A DNA stretch of 64,000 nt from Dechloromonas hankyongensis (GCF_022012295.1 NZ_JAKLTN010000001.1:682001-746000), one strand, 5' to 3'. Shown: positions 1 through 9,773, numbered from the stretch's first letter. Numbers and translations: made by a program. Notes: generated by a model from the sequence alone, not told the origin.

Positions 1-2
1 AG

Positions 3-206
3 CATGCGGCGGGCAACGACGAGGCGCTGCCGACGCACGCCTGCCTGCTCTGCCTGACCGCGCACGATCTGGGCATGGCGCTGCCTTCCGTGGCGGCCCT
101 GCCGCCGGTGGTTGCCAGCCAACTGCTGCCGGAAGTGCTTTCCTCGTATGCCCGGGAAAGCTTTCCGGCCCCCGTCGCCAGCCAGCGCGGCCCACCCAAC
201 TCCTGA
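3..206 (+). CDS. C-terminal part of a small DUF2946-like protein (5' truncated by window edge)
   Basis: An open frame enters from the left edge in frame 3 and stops with TGA at 204-206, giving 67 residues. It contains a His-Ala-Cys-Leu-Leu-Cys segment followed by a short hydrophobic stretch and a Pro-rich tail. A His plus CxxC pattern of this kind is typical of DUF2946 proteins, small exported or membrane proteins often found beside metal-uptake genes. The gene lies 88 nt upstream of an outer-membrane porin-like gene and a metal ABC transporter, which fits that association. The N-terminus is outside the window, so signal peptide and length cannot be judged. The family call rests on a short motif only. 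Confidence 0.45.
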   Translation, partial: HAAGNDEALPTHACLLCLTAHDLGMALPSVAALPPVVASQLLPEVLSSYARESFPAPVASQRGPPNS

Positions 207-294
207 AAAAAGGCCGGTTTCCCGGTCCTGTTTCCATTTCCAAGGACTGCTGCTCTGTGCGCAGTCTGCCGTCATGTATTTTCAGGAGTATTCC

Positions 295-1686
295 ATGCAG
301 AAAAATATTGCCATGGTCGCCCTGCTGGCTGTCGCCGGCGCGGCCCAGGCTGCTGAGAACGCCGATCTGGCCGCCATTCGCGTCCAGATCGACGAGATGA
401 AGAAATCCTACGAACAGCGCATCGCTGCGCTGGAGCAGAAACTGGCCCAGGCCGAGTCGCGCGGGAGCAGCCCGTCCGCCCCGGTGGTGGTCGAGGCTAT
501 CCAGCCGGCTGCCGCGAGCGCCAGCAGCTTCAACCCCGAGGTGTCGCTGATCCTGCAGGGGCAGTACAAGAACATGAAGGATGTGGCGGAGCGCGGCATC
601 ACCGGCTTTTATCCGGCCGGCGGCCACGATCATGGCGACGGGTCCATTCCCGGCATCAGCAAGCGCGGCTTCTCGGTGGACCATACCGAACTGGTCCTGG
701 CGGCTAACGTCGACCCGTACTGGCGCGGCCAGGCCATCGTCGCCATGGTCGACGGCTCGGCCGAGGTCGAGGAGGCGTGGTTCCAGTCGCTCGGCCTGGG
801 CGGCGGCATCGGCCTGAAGGGCGGGCGTTTTCGCTCCGGTATCGGCTACCTGAACGAGCAGCATCCGCACATGTGGGACTTCGCCGACGCCCCGCTGATG
901 TATCGGGCGATGTTCGGCGACGAAGGCAGCTACGTGCAGGATGGCGTGCAGTTCAAATGGCTGGCGCCGACCGATACCTTCATCGAATTCGGTGCCGAAG
1001 CTGGACGTGGCGCCGCCTTCCCCGGCACGGACCGCAACCGGAACGGCAGTGGGGCGGCGTCTGCTTTCGCCCATGTCGGCGGCGATGTCGGCATGTCCAA
1101 CAACTGGCGGGCCGGTGTGTCTTACCTGAAAACCAAGGCCAAGGAGCGCGAAGGGCATTTCGACGATATCGGCGGCGTCGAGGCGCTGGGCAAATTCACC
1201 GGCGACTCGGCGACGTGGCTGGCGGACTTCGTCTGGAAATGGGCGCCGAACGGCAATCCGCAATACCGGAATTTCAAGTTCCAGGCCGAGTATTTCAATC
1301 GCCGCGAGCAAGGCCACCTGCTGTGCGACGACGCCGATGCTTCCAGCCCGGGGGCATGCTCCGGCGGTGTGAACAGCGGCTATCGCACCCGCCAGTCCGG
1401 CTGGTACGCCCAGGGCGTCTATCAATTCATCCCAAACTGGCGAGCTGGCCTGCGTTACGAGCAGCTCGACAGCGGGCAGCGCGATTTCGGCATCAATGCT
1501 GCCAACCTGGCGCTGGCCGACTATCGGCCGAAGAAGGCGAGCGCGATGGTCGACTACAGCTGGAGCGAGTTCTCGCGCGTCCGTCTGCAGTTGGCGCAGG
1601 ACAAGTCGATGCTCGGCATCACCGATAACCAGCTCACGTTGCAATACGTGATGAGCTTGGGCGCCCACGGCGCCCACAAGTTCTAG
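295..1686 (+). CDS. Outer-membrane porin-like beta-barrel protein with N-terminal coiled coil, linked to metal transport
   Basis: 463 residues from ATG 295, which has AGGAG at 284-288; an upstream in-frame start at 112 overlaps the preceding gene and lacks a ribosome site. Residues 1-19 form a signal peptide ending Ala-Gln-Ala. A coiled coil at about residues 23-50 is followed by an Ala/Pro linker and then a long region of alternating aromatic and polar residues typical of a porin barrel, ending in Phe, the usual C-terminal residue for outer-membrane insertion. A His/Asp-containing loop (GGHDHGDGS) lies near the start of the barrel. The next gene starts 8 nt downstream and encodes a metal-binding lipoprotein-like receptor, so I infer a role in metal passage across the outer membrane. 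The substrate is not shown by the sequence. Confidence 0.65.
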   Translation: MQKNIAMVALLAVAGAAQAAENADLAAIRVQIDEMKKSYEQRIAALEQKLAQAESRGSSPSAPVVVEAIQPAAASASSFNPEVSLILQGQYKNMKDVAERGITGFYPAGGHDHGDGSIPGISKRGFSVDHTELVLAANVDPYWRGQAIVAMVDGSAEVEEAWFQSLGLGGGIGLKGGRFRSGIGYLNEQHPHMWDFADAPLMYRAMFGDEGSYVQDGVQFKWLAPTDTFIEFGAEAGRGAAFPGTDRNRNGSGAASAFAHVGGDVGMSNNWRAGVSYLKTKAKEREGHFDDIGGVEALGKFTGDSATWLADFVWKWAPNGNPQYRNFKFQAEYFNRREQGHLLCDDADASSPGACSGGVNSGYRTRQSGWYAQGVYQFIPNWRAGLRYEQLDSGQRDFGINAANLALADYRPKKASAMVDYSWSEFSRVRLQLAQDKSMLGITDNQLTLQYVMSLGAHGAHKF

Positions 1687-1694
1687 GGGGCGAC

Positions 1695-2591
1695 ATGAAA
1701 CGTTTCGTGATCGGTATTTTTCTCGTGCTGAATGGAGTGGCCGCCCAAGCCGATCTGAAGGTCTTCGCCACGGTGCCCGAATGGGGGGCGCTGGCCAAGG
1801 AGATCGGCGGCGACAAGGTCAAGCTCTACACCGCGACCACCGCCTTCCAGGACCCGCACCGCATCGAGGCCAAGCCGTCCTTGCTGGCGCAGGCGCGGCA
1901 GGCCAATCTCGTCGTGGCCGCTGGCGCTGACCTGGAAATCGGTTGGCTGCCGCTGGTCCTGCGCGACTCGGGCAATCCGGCCATCCAGCCCGGGCGGCCC
2001 GGCTATTTCGAGGCGGCGGCCTTGGTCAATCGGCTGGACGTGCCGGCCGTGGTCGATCGTGCCCATGGCGACGTGCATGCCGCCGGCAACCCGCATACCC
2101 ACCTTGATCCGCGTAATGTGCTGAAGGTCGGTGAAAAGCTGGCAGCGCGGATGGCCGAACTTGATGCCGCCAACGCCGCGGCCTACCAGGCCGGCTACAC
2201 GGCTTTCGCCGGCAAGTGGCAGGCTGCCATGGCGCGTTGGGAAAAGGAGGCGGCGCCGCTGAAAGGCATGGCGGTCCTTGTCCACCACCAGTCCTTCGTC
2301 TACCTGTCCAACTGGCTGGGCCTGAAGGAGGTCGGCGCACTCGAGCCGAAACCGGCTATCGAGCCGACCAGCGGCCAACTGACCGGCCTGCTGGCGCGCC
2401 AGCAGACCACGCCGGCCCGGATGGTGCTGCGCGCCGCCTACCAGCAGGATGGGCCTAGCCTGTGGATCGCCGGCAAGGCCGGCATCCCGGCCGTCCTGCT
2501 GCCCTACACGGTGGGCGGCACGCCGGAAGCGAAGGATTTGTTCGGGCTGTTCGACGACACGGTCCAGCGCCTGCTCAAGGCGGGGCGCTGA
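1695..2591 (+). CDS. Periplasmic metal-binding protein of an ABC transporter (ZnuA/TroA family)
   Basis: 298 residues with a signal peptide ending Ala-Gln-Ala at about residue 19. The fold signature of cluster A-I metal receptors is present: a His in QDPHRIEAKPS, the HTHLDP motif near residue 137, and HHQSFVYL in the second lobe followed by an acidic pair. The long His-rich loop found in many ZnuA proteins is absent, so zinc is likely but manganese cannot be excluded. It captures the ion in the periplasm and delivers it to the permease encoded two genes downstream. It starts 8 nt after the porin gene and is followed 1 nt later by the ATPase gene, so the genes look co-transcribed. No Zur box was recognised upstream of the cluster. 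Confidence 0.8.
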   Translation: MKRFVIGIFLVLNGVAAQADLKVFATVPEWGALAKEIGGDKVKLYTATTAFQDPHRIEAKPSLLAQARQANLVVAAGADLEIGWLPLVLRDSGNPAIQPGRPGYFEAAALVNRLDVPAVVDRAHGDVHAAGNPHTHLDPRNVLKVGEKLAARMAELDAANAAAYQAGYTAFAGKWQAAMARWEKEAAPLKGMAVLVHHQSFVYLSNWLGLKEVGALEPKPAIEPTSGQLTGLLARQQTTPARMVLRAAYQQDGPSLWIAGKAGIPAVLLPYTVGGTPEAKDLFGLFDDTVQRLLKAGR

Positions 2592-2592
2592 G

Positions 2593-3162
2593 ATGCTGCG
2601 CGCAGCGGCCTTGGTCGCCGGCTGGATGCAGCCGGCAACGCCGGCTATCGATTTTGCGCTGGCCGCCGGCGAAATCGTCGGCCTGACCGGCCCGAACGGC
2701 GTCGGCAAAAGCACCTTGCTGGCCGCTTTCGCCGGGCGGGCCGCGGTGTTTTCCGGCTCTCTCGAACTGCAGCCGGGCCTCCGGCTCGCGCTGCAGACCC
2801 AGGACGTGCCGCCGGTGGACGGCCTGCCGCTGTCCGGCCGCGATCTGCTGGCCATGACAGGCGCCAGCCCGGCCGGCCTGCCGCCCTGGCTGGCCGACCG
2901 CGTCGATTGGCGACTGGACCGCCTGTCCGGTGGCCAGCGCCACTATCTGGCGCTGTGGGCGGTGCTGCACGCGCCGGCCGACCTGGTCCTGCTCGACGAG
3001 CCGACCAACAACCTCGATGCCGCCGGGGTGCGCCACCTGACGGCGCATCTGCACGAACGGGCACGGGAAGGTTGCGGCATCGTTGTGGTCAGCCACGATT
3101 CGGCTTTTGTCGCTGCCGCTTGCGACCGGGTGGTGGCGATGGAGGCGCACGATGTCGACTGA
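2593..3162 (+). CDS. Metal ABC transporter ATP-binding protein (ZnuC-like)
   Basis: 189 residues from ATG 2593, one base after the stop of the binding-protein gene. The reading frame extends upstream but that part overlaps the preceding gene. It has Walker A GPNGVGKST at about residue 38, a Gln loop (QTQDV), the signature LSGGQRHYLALW, Walker B LVLLDEPTNNLD and the H-loop VVVSHD. It powers import through the membrane partner. At 189 residues it is shorter than typical ZnuC (about 230-250) because it lacks the C-terminal extension. All catalytic motifs are present, so it should be active. It overlaps the permease gene by 11 nt, consistent with translational coupling. Confidence 0.85.
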   Translation: MLRAAALVAGWMQPATPAIDFALAAGEIVGLTGPNGVGKSTLLAAFAGRAAVFSGSLELQPGLRLALQTQDVPPVDGLPLSGRDLLAMTGASPAGLPPWLADRVDWRLDRLSGGQRHYLALWAVLHAPADLVLLDEPTNNLDAAGVRHLTAHLHERAREGCGIVVVSHDSAFVAAACDRVVAMEAHDVD

Positions 3163-3916
3163 ACTGTTCCTGATTCCCTTCCTGACCGGCCTCGGACTGG
3201 CCATCCTGCTGCCCTTGCTCGGCTGCTACCTGCGCCTGCGCGACGAATGGCTGGCCGCGCTGGCCTATTCGCACGTGGCTGCCGCCGGGGCGCTGGTCGC
3301 CCTGGTCGGCGGCCTGCCGCCGGCGGCAGGCGGCATTGCGGCGGCAGCCCTGGCAGGTGCCGGCAAACGCCTGTTCGCGGCCCGACTGACCGGCGGCGCG
3401 GCCTACGCCTTGCTGCTCCTCGGCGGCTGGTCGGTGGCGGTGTTGCTGGCGGCCAACCAGCCACAGGCCGAGCGTCTCGGGCACGCCCTGTTCGACGGGC
3501 AGCTCTATTTCGCCGGCCGCGAAGAGTTGTGGCTGGTGGCGCTCAGCGTACCTCTGGCGCTCGGCCTGCTGCGCCTGTTGTCGCGCCATCTCCTGCTCGC
3601 CCATACCTATCCGGATTTCTTCCGCATCCGCGGCTTGCGCGCCTGGCCGACGCAGATCGGTTTCGACCTGCTGGCCGCGCTGGCCCTGGCCCTGGCGACG
3701 ATGAGCCTTGGTGTGATGGGGGCTTTCGCGCTGGTCTTCATCCCGCCCTGGCTGGCTTTCCGCCGGGCGAAGAACTGGCGGGGCGGCTTGCTGTCTTCCT
3801 TACTTATTGGCCTTGCCGCCTATCTCGCGGCATTTGCCGTGGCGCTTTGGCTCGACCAGCCCTTCGGGCCCATCCTGGCCATGATGCTGGTGGCGCTTGG
3901 GCTGGTCGTTGCGTGA
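3152..3916 (+). CDS. Metal ABC transporter permease (ZnuB-like)
   Basis: 254 residues from ATG 3152 with GGAGG at 3140-3144 as ribosome site; longer in-frame starts run into the ATPase gene. The protein is almost entirely hydrophobic with seven to eight predicted membrane helices, as in the ABC-3 family. A conserved segment of this family is recognisable around residues 160-205: a helix rich in Ala/Leu followed by SLGVMGAFALVFIPPWLAFRRAKNW. It forms the inner-membrane channel for the metal bound by the upstream receptor. It is the last gene of the transporter operon. The next gene begins 45 nt later and has no obvious functional link. Confidence 0.8.
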   Translation: MSTELFLIPFLTGLGLAILLPLLGCYLRLRDEWLAALAYSHVAAAGALVALVGGLPPAAGGIAAAALAGAGKRLFAARLTGGAAYALLLLGGWSVAVLLAANQPQAERLGHALFDGQLYFAGREELWLVALSVPLALGLLRLLSRHLLLAHTYPDFFRIRGLRAWPTQIGFDLLAALALALATMSLGVMGAFALVFIPPWLAFRRAKNWRGGLLSSLLIGLAAYLAAFAVALWLDQPFGPILAMMLVALGLVVA

Positions 3917-3961
3917 ACGCGGGCGACATGCTAAAACTCAATTCCTGCATGCGGAGTGGTC

Positions 3962-5266
3962 ATGGTTTTTTCGTTTTTCAAGAAGCAGCCTAACAAGATG
4001 CCCGAGCGGCCTGCTGCGCGGCCACGTCCGGTAGCTCCGCCGCCGGAAGCCAAGCCGGTCGAGGCCGAGCCCGAAGAATCGGCGAAGCCGCTGCCAGAGG
4101 CCTTGCCCGATCTCGAATTCACGCCGGGCAAACCGGTGCAGCCGGCGCCGGTTGCCACGCAGCCGAAGCGTCCGGCCGAACCCACGCCCGCGGCCAAGCC
4201 GGTGGCGCCGGTTGCCGACGACGATTTCAGCATCGACGATTTCGATACCCACTTCACCAATTCCAGCGTGATGGGCATCGACGTCGAGCAGGACGTCGAC
4301 CCCTTGCAGTCCTGCGTCGAGCAGGTCGTCGTGCTCTATGCCAACGGGCAGGACGGTGCCGCCCGCTCACTGCTCGAAACCTTTGTCCGCTCCTATCACG
4401 GCGTCGAAGGCAAGCGCTTCTGGATGCTCCTGTTCGACCTGTTGCAGATCAGCGGCGATCGGGCAGGGTTCGAGAAGCTGGGCGTCGAGTATGCCGAAGC
4501 CTGCGAAACATCGCCCCCGACCTGGTGCCAGGAGGTCCCGGCTGTCCCCGCAGTGGCTGGCGGGCCGGGCGGCAGCAAGATATTCCTGCAGGGCGTGCTG
4601 ACCAGCGAAAGCGACCTGCCGGTTGTCGAATTGGCCCGCCTGGTCGGCCAGAAGGCCGAGATCAGTGTCGATTGCGCCAAACTGATCGGTTGCGACGACG
4701 ACGTGGCGGCCCAACTGGCCGATCTGCTCGTCCGCGCCCGCAAGCAGCGTCTGGCGCTGACCCTGGTCGGCGCCGAAGCTTTCATGGACCGGCTGAATGA
4801 TCGTCTGGTCGCCGGCGAGGCCGCACACGAGCCGGCCTGGCGCCTGTTGCTGGAGTTGCTGCAACGCCACGCGACCCAGGAGCGTTTCGAGGAACGGGCG
4901 GTCGATTACGCCATCACCTTCGAGCTTTCCCCGCCCTCCTGGGAAGTGATGCAAGCGTCGGGCAGCAAGGCGGCGGCCGTCGCCAACGGGGCGCGCGACG
5001 ATGCGCATTACCTGGTCGGCGAACTGAAAGCCTGCCGTTTCGAGGATCTGCCGCAGATCATCGAAAGCCAGGCGCAGCCCGTCCTCGATTTTTCGCGGGT
5101 GACCCGTCTGGACTTCATTTCGGCCGGTCAGCTGGTCAATCGTCTGACACCGATCAAGGCGGCCGGCCGGGATGTCGTCATCCGCAGTCCGAACCATCTC
5201 GTTGCCGAGCTGATGGCCGTCGTCGGCCTCAACAAGCAGGCGCGCATCATCGTTCCCAAGTCTTAA
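3962..5266 (+). CDS. STAS-domain protein with two repeated helical-plus-STAS units
   Basis: 434 residues. ATG 3962 is preferred, with GCGGAG at 3951-3956 upstream; a GTG at 3956 would add two residues. Residues 1-80 are Pro/Ala/Glu-rich and probably disordered. Two similar units follow. Each has a helical segment ending in a matching motif ([19 protein letters not shown] at about residue 180, [19 protein letters not shown] at about residue 315), then a STAS-like domain (about 205-290 and 345-434). The second STAS has the usual '[18 protein letters not shown]' pattern. STAS domains bind nucleotides or partner proteins in anti-sigma-antagonist and transport regulation. No kinase or anti-sigma gene is adjacent. 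It lies 13 nt upstream of hslV. The function is unknown. Confidence 0.7.
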   Translation: MVFSFFKKQPNKMPERPAARPRPVAPPPEAKPVEAEPEESAKPLPEALPDLEFTPGKPVQPAPVATQPKRPAEPTPAAKPVAPVADDDFSIDDFDTHFTNSSVMGIDVEQDVDPLQSCVEQVVVLYANGQDGAARSLLETFVRSYHGVEGKRFWMLLFDLLQISGDRAGFEKLGVEYAEACETSPPTWCQEVPAVPAVAGGPGGSKIFLQGVLTSESDLPVVELARLVGQKAEISVDCAKLIGCDDDVAAQLADLLVRARKQRLALTLVGAEAFMDRLNDRLVAGEAAHEPAWRLLLELLQRHATQERFEERAVDYAITFELSPPSWEVMQASGSKAAAVANGARDDAHYLVGELKACRFEDLPQIIESQAQPVLDFSRVTRLDFISAGQLVNRLTPIKAAGRDVVIRSPNHLVAELMAVVGLNKQARIIVPKS

Positions 5267-5279
5267 GTCAGGAAGAATC

Positions 5280-5816
5280 ATGGAGCAATATCACGGCACG
5301 ACCATCCTGTCGGTGCGCCGGGGCAACGTCGTCGCCATGGGCGGCGACGGCCAGGTCACCTTGGGCAACATCGTCATCAAGGCGACGGCCAAGAAGGTCC
5401 GTCGCCTGTACCAGGGCCGCATCCTGGCCGGTTTCGCCGGCGGCACGGCCGACGCCTTCACGCTGTTCGAGCGCTTCGAGGCCAAGCTGGAAAAGCACCA
5501 GGGCAACCTGGTCCGCTCGGCCGTCGAACTGGCCAAGGACTGGCGTTCTGACCGCGCGTTACGCCGCCTGGAAGCCATGCTGTCGGTCGCCGACCGCGAG
5601 TCCTCGCTGGTCATCACCGGCAACGGCGACGTGCTGGAGCCGGAGCAGGGCATCGTCGCCATCGGTTCGGGCGGTGCCTATGCGCAGAGTGCGGCACGCG
5701 CCTTGCTGGAGAATACCGACCTGCCGCCGCTCGACATCGTGATCAAGTCGCTCGAGATCGCCGGCGACCTGTGCATCTACACCAACCGCAACTTCACGCT
5801 GGAGACGCTGGAATGA
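5280..5816 (+). CDS. hslV: ATP-dependent protease proteolytic subunit HslV
   Basis: 178 residues, the expected size. HslV is the N-terminal threonine peptidase that forms a double hexamer and degrades proteins unfolded by HslU in the cytoplasm. The sequence starts [15 protein letters not shown]; the catalytic residue is the first Thr of TTILSVRRG (Thr7), so a six-residue propeptide must be removed, unlike the E. coli enzyme, where only Met is lost. GDGQVT and the GxGGxYA segment ([11 protein letters not shown]) are present. AGGAAG precedes the ATG. The stop codon overlaps the start of hslU (ATGA), so the two subunits are translationally coupled. Confidence 0.95.
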   Translation: MEQYHGTTILSVRRGNVVAMGGDGQVTLGNIVIKATAKKVRRLYQGRILAGFAGGTADAFTLFERFEAKLEKHQGNLVRSAVELAKDWRSDRALRRLEAMLSVADRESSLVITGNGDVLEPEQGIVAIGSGGAYAQSAARALLENTDLPPLDIVIKSLEIAGDLCIYTNRNFTLETLE

Positions 5817-7153
5817 CGACCATGACGCCGAAGGAGATCGTCTCCGAACTCGACAAGCACATCGTCGGCCAGAATGCCGCCAAGAAGGCCGTCGCCATCG
5901 CCCTGCGCAACCGCTGGCGGCGTTCGCAGGTCGCCGATCCGCTGCGCCAGGAGATCACGCCCAAGAACATCCTGATGATCGGCCCGACCGGTGTCGGCAA
6001 GACCGAAATCGCCCGCCGCCTGGCCCGCCTGGCCAATGCGCCCTTCATCAAGGTCGAGGCGACGAAATTCACCGAGGTCGGCTACGTCGGGCGCGATGTC
6101 GAAACCATCATCCGCGACCTGGTCGAGATGGCCATCAAGTCGGGACGCGAACGGGCGATCAAGGGCATGCGCGCTCGCGCTGAGGACGCCGCCGAGGAAC
6201 GCATCCTCGACGTGCTGCTGCCGCCGGCGCGCAGCCCCGGTTTCTTCGCCGAGAATGCCGATGCGTCGGCCACGGATAACACGACCCGCCAGAAATTCCG
6301 CAAAAAGCTGCGTGAGGGCGAACTGGACGACAAGGAAATCGACATCGAGGTCGCCGCGCCCAACATGCAGGCCGAGATTTTCGCGCCGCCGGGCATGGAG
6401 GAACTGACCCAGCAGATCCAGGGCATGTTCCAGAACATGGGCGGCGGCAAGAAAAAGTCGCGCAAGCTGAAAATCAAGGAAGCCCTCAAGCTGCTCACCG
6501 ACGAGGAGGCCGCCAAACTGGTCAATGACGAGGACGTCAAGCTGGAGGCGGTCAAGGCCGTCGAGCAGAACGGCATCGTCTTCCTCGACGAAATCGACAA
6601 GGTGACCGGCCGCTCCGATACGCAAGGCGCCGATGTGTCGCGCCAGGGCGTGCAGCGCGACCTGCTGCCGCTGGTCGAAGGCACGACGGTGTCGACCAAG
6701 TACGGCATGATCCGCACCGACCACATCCTGTTCATCGCCTCCGGCGCCTTCCACCTGTCCAAGCCGTCGGACCTGATTCCCGAACTGCAGGGCCGCTTCC
6801 CCATCCGCGTCGAACTGGATTCGCTGTCGGTAGCCGATTTCGAGCGCATCCTGACCCAGACCGACGCCTGCCTGACCAAGCAGTACCAGGCCTTGCTGGA
6901 AACCGAAGGGGTGGCCATCGAATTCGCCGACGACGGTATCCGCCGCATGGCCGAAATCGCCTTTCAGGTGAACGAGAAGACCGAGAACATCGGCGCCCGC
7001 CGCCTGCATACGGTGATGGAAAAGTTGCTCGAGGAAGTTTCCTTCGAAGCCGGCAAGGTCGGGCTCGACAAGGTCGCCGTCGATGCGGCCTACGTCAATG
7101 AAAAGCTGGGCGAAGTCGCCGCCGACGAGGATCTGTCGCGCTACGTGCTGTAG
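5813..7153 (+). CDS. hslU: ATP-dependent protease ATPase subunit HslU
   Basis: 446 residues from ATG 5813, which overlaps the hslV stop; in-frame codons further upstream lie inside hslV. It is an AAA+ unfoldase of the Clp/Hsp100 family that feeds substrates into HslV. Walker A GPTGVGKT is at residues 57-64, the pore loop GYVGRD at about 91-96, Walker [10 protein letters not shown] at about 255, and the family C-terminus ends DEDLSRYVL, the tail that docks into HslV. The intermediate I-domain (about residues 110-240) is present and includes a Gly/Lys-rich stretch [12 protein letters not shown]. The family and neighbour match are unambiguous. Heat-shock regulation is usual for this operon, but no sigma-32 site was identified. 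Confidence 0.95.
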   Translation: MTTMTPKEIVSELDKHIVGQNAAKKAVAIALRNRWRRSQVADPLRQEITPKNILMIGPTGVGKTEIARRLARLANAPFIKVEATKFTEVGYVGRDVETIIRDLVEMAIKSGRERAIKGMRARAEDAAEERILDVLLPPARSPGFFAENADASATDNTTRQKFRKKLREGELDDKEIDIEVAAPNMQAEIFAPPGMEELTQQIQGMFQNMGGGKKKSRKLKIKEALKLLTDEEAAKLVNDEDVKLEAVKAVEQNGIVFLDEIDKVTGRSDTQGADVSRQGVQRDLLPLVEGTTVSTKYGMIRTDHILFIASGAFHLSKPSDLIPELQGRFPIRVELDSLSVADFERILTQTDACLTKQYQALLETEGVAIEFADDGIRRMAEIAFQVNEKTENIGARRLHTVMEKLLEEVSFEAGKVGLDKVAVDAAYVNEKLGEVAADEDLSRYVL

Positions 7154-7246
7154 CCGGAGACGGCCGGGCCGCGGGTTATTCCCTATGGTTCCGGCCGTTT
7201 GCCCCGAGCACAGTTCGGATTTGCTTTCCCTTCCTGAAAGAACCCG

Positions 7247-8134
7247 TTGGACGACCAAAGCCTGAGCTTTCGCCTGGTGGCGATCCTTTTTCCGATTTTC
7301 GCGATCGTTGCTGCCGGTTATTTCTACGGTCGCAAGCACAAGCCGGAAATGGCCGTCGCCAACCGCATCAACATGGACGTTTTCGTCCCGGCCGTGGTGT
7401 TCGCCGCCATGGCCGGCAAGTCCTTCGACGTGCAGGCCTATGCTCCGCTCGCGCTGGGCGCCTTGCTGGTGTTGCTGACCTGCGGCCTGCTCGCCTGGCC
7501 GATCGCCCGCCTGCTCGGGATGGAGGCCAAAACGCTGGTGCCGCCGATGATGTTCAACAACTCCGGCAATATCGGCTTGCCGCTTGCCGTGCTGGCTTGG
7601 GGCGAGCAGGCCCTGCCGGCGGCGGTGATCATGTTCATGGTCGAGAACACCCTGCATTTCACCTTCGGCGCCCGCCTGCTCGATCCGCATGCCCGCTTGC
7701 TGACCCTGTGGCGCGTCCCGGTGGTTTTTGCCGCGATCACGGGCCTGGCGGTCGCCCTGCTCAAAATCCAGATATGGTCGCCGGCCATCACGGCGATCAA
7801 GATGCTGGGCGATGTTTCCGTTCCACTGCTGCTCTTTTCGCTCGGCGTGCGGATGACCGATGTGTCGTTCAGCGAATGGAAAGTGGCGGTCGGCAGCGCC
7901 TTGTTGCGGCCGCTGGCCGGCATGGCCATCGCCTACGGCGTCATCGCCCTGCTCGGCATCGAGGGGCGCAACGCCGCCATGCTGTTAGTCTTTGGCGCCT
8001 TCCCGCCGGCCGTGCTTAACTTTCTGTTCGCCGAGCGCTACAAGCAGGAGCCGCAACGCGTCGCCTCCATCGTGCTGATCGGCAATCTGGCCGCGCTGAT
8101 TTTCCTACCGCTGGCCCTGGCGCTGGTGCTGTAA
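7247..8134 (+). CDS. AEC-family (auxin efflux carrier-type) permease
   Basis: 295 residues starting at TTG 7247, the only start that keeps the first membrane helix (LVAILFPIFAIVAAGYFYG) with a short hydrophilic lead; the ribosome site is weak (GAAAG at 7236-7240). About ten hydrophobic segments are visible with the family's central break, including MMFNNSGNIGLPLAVLAWG, the Asn/Gly-rich motif typical of AEC proteins. Members export small organic anions or act as malate/malonate-type carriers; the substrate cannot be deduced here. It is separated from hslU by 93 nt and faces hslR, whose stop lies 5 nt away, so it is probably a single-gene unit. Confidence 0.75.
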   Translation: MDDQSLSFRLVAILFPIFAIVAAGYFYGRKHKPEMAVANRINMDVFVPAVVFAAMAGKSFDVQAYAPLALGALLVLLTCGLLAWPIARLLGMEAKTLVPPMMFNNSGNIGLPLAVLAWGEQALPAAVIMFMVENTLHFTFGARLLDPHARLLTLWRVPVVFAAITGLAVALLKIQIWSPAITAIKMLGDVSVPLLLFSLGVRMTDVSFSEWKVAVGSALLRPLAGMAIAYGVIALLGIEGRNAAMLLVFGAFPPAVLNFLFAERYKQEPQRVASIVLIGNLAALIFLPLALALVL

Positions 8135-8139
8135 CCGGC

Positions 8140-8514
8140 CTAGCGGCCGAAACGATCCATCTGGCGACGGTCGCGCTTGGTCGGCCGGCCGTGGATGTCG
8201 GCGGCCGGCTCGACCTCGAATTTGCGCCGCAACTGTTCGGCTTCGCGGGCTGTGATGCTATCCGGGGTTTCTTCGTAGAGCAGGCGGGCTTCGCTGGCCG
8301 GGCCGCGTTTTTCGGAAAGGGCGCGGACGACGACCTGCCAGCGGGTCTCGCCATTGAAGACATCCAGCTTGTCGCCGATCTTGACGTCACGCGACGGCTT
8401 GGTCGGCACCCCGTTCAGCTTCACCTTGCCGCCGCCTACCGCATCGGTGGCCAAGCTGCGCGTCTTGAAGAAGCGCGCGGCCCACAGCCACTTGTCGATG
8501 CGGATGCCGTTCAA
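8140..8514 (-). CDS. hslR: S4-domain RNA-binding heat-shock protein Hsp15
   Basis: 124 residues. The S4 domain starts at once with [19 protein letters not shown] and continues through GGGKVKLNG, followed by the family's RALSEKRGPASEARLLYEE segment and a basic tail with RPTKRDRRQMDRF. This matches Hsp15, which binds stalled 50S subunits carrying peptidyl-tRNA and helps recycle them. The length is close to the E. coli protein. The start codon overlaps the 3' end of lysA by 4 nt, so it is probably translated from the lptM-lysA-hslR message. This operon placement differs from E. coli. Confidence 0.85.
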   Translation of the reverse strand: MNGIRIDKWLWAARFFKTRSLATDAVGGGKVKLNGVPTKPSRDVKIGDKLDVFNGETRWQVVVRALSEKRGPASEARLLYEETPDSITAREAEQLRRKFEVEPAADIHGRPTKRDRRQMDRFGR

Positions 8515-9773
8515 GCCGGCAGGACCTGCTCGCCGGCGTAGAGTTGGGCGACCGTTTCGCGCTGGCGAATGACGTGAACCTGATCGCCATCAACCATGAT
8601 TTCGACGGCGCGCGGCCGAGTGTTGTAGTTCGACGCCATGGCCATGCCGTAGGCACCGGCCGACATCACCGCCAGCAGGTCGCCCGGCTGCACGCAGAGC
8701 GGGCGGGCCTGGCCAAGGAAGTCACCGGTTTCGCATACCGGACCGACCACGTCGTAGTCGCGTGCGGTGCCGGCGCTTGGCACCACTGGATTGATGTCAT
8801 GCCAGGCTTCGTACAGCGCCGGGCGCATCAGGTCGTTCATGGCGGCATCGATGACGGCGAAATTCTTGCCTTCGCCTTCCTTCAGGTATTCGATGCGGGT
8901 CAGCAGCAGGCCGGCATTGCCGACCAGGCGGCGGCCCGGTTCGAGCACGACCTGCAGGCCCCGGTCCTGCAGCTTGTCGAGCAGCGGGGTCAGGTAGGAG
9001 GCGACGGTCGGTTGTACCTGGTCGGCCTTGTACTTGATGCCGAGGCCGCCGCCGAGGTCCAGATGGTGAATGCGGATGCCGTCGCTGGCCAGTTGGTCGA
9101 TCAGGGCCAGGATGCGGTCGAGCGCCTCGACGAAGGGCGACGGATCGAGCAGTTGCGAGCCGATGTGGCAGTCGATGCCGGCGATCTGGATGTGGGGCAG
9201 GGCGGCGGCGCGCCGGTAGAGCGGCAGGGCATCGTCGTAGGCGACGCCGAACTTGGCTTCCTTCAGGCCGGTCGAGATGTACGGGTGGGTCTTCGGGTCG
9301 ACGTTCGGATTGACGCGCAGGCTGATCGGCGCCGCCTTGCCGCACTGGCCGGCGACTTCGTTGAGGCGCTCCAGTTCCGGTATGGATTCGATGTTGAAGC
9401 AGAAGATGCCGGCGTCGAGGGCCAGTTTCATTTCGGCCGCGGTCTTGCCGACGCCCGAGAAGACCACCTTCTGCGGATCGGCGCCGGCGGCCAGCACGCG
9501 CTGCAGTTCGCCGCCCGACACGATGTCGAAGCCGGCGCCCAGGCGGGCGAACAGGTTGAGGATGGCCAGGTTGGAATTGGCCTTGACCGCGTAGCAGACG
9601 AGGGCGCCGCTACCGGCCGGGTGGCCGCCGAGGACATCCTTGAATTCGCGCAGCGACTCGGTCAGCGCGGCACGGGAATAGACATAGGCCGGCGTGCCGA
9701 ACTGTTCGGCAAGGGTCGGCAGGGCAACGGATTCGGCGTGTAGGACGCCGTTTTTCAGGGCAAAGTGGGTCAT
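8511..9773 (-). CDS. lysA: Diaminopimelate decarboxylase
   Basis: 420 residues, standard length. It is a PLP enzyme that decarboxylates meso-diaminopimelate to L-lysine, the last step of lysine synthesis. The PLP-binding lysine lies in [14 protein letters not shown] (about residue 62), the Gly-rich phosphate loop in [12 protein letters not shown] (about 236), and the active-site Cys in [12 protein letters not shown] (about 345), followed by a conserved Gly-Ala-Tyr. It is the middle gene of lptM-lysA-hslR: its ATG overlaps the lptM stop and its end overlaps hslR by 4 nt. All key residues are present. Confidence 0.95.
   Translation of the reverse strand: MTHFALKNGVLHAESVALPTLAEQFGTPAYVYSRAALTESLREFKDVLGGHPAGSGALVCYAVKANSNLAILNLFARLGAGFDIVSGGELQRVLAAGADPQKVVFSGVGKTAAEMKLALDAGIFCFNIESIPELERLNEVAGQCGKAAPISLRVNPNVDPKTHPYISTGLKEAKFGVAYDDALPLYRRAAALPHIQIAGIDCHIGSQLLDPSPFVEALDRILALIDQLASDGIRIHHLDLGGGLGIKYKADQVQPTVASYLTPLLDKLQDRGLQVVLEPGRRLVGNAGLLLTRIEYLKEGEGKNFAVIDAAMNDLMRPALYEAWHDINPVVPSAGTARDYDVVGPVCETGDFLGQARPLCVQPGDLLAVMSAGAYGMAMASNYNTRPRAVEIMVDGDQVHVIRQRETVAQLYAGEQVLPA

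Noticed and set aside
112..294. Upstream extension of the porin-like gene
   Set aside because: It overlaps the preceding gene's end, is Arg/Pro-rich and lacks a ribosome site; the ATG at 295 is followed by a clear signal peptide.
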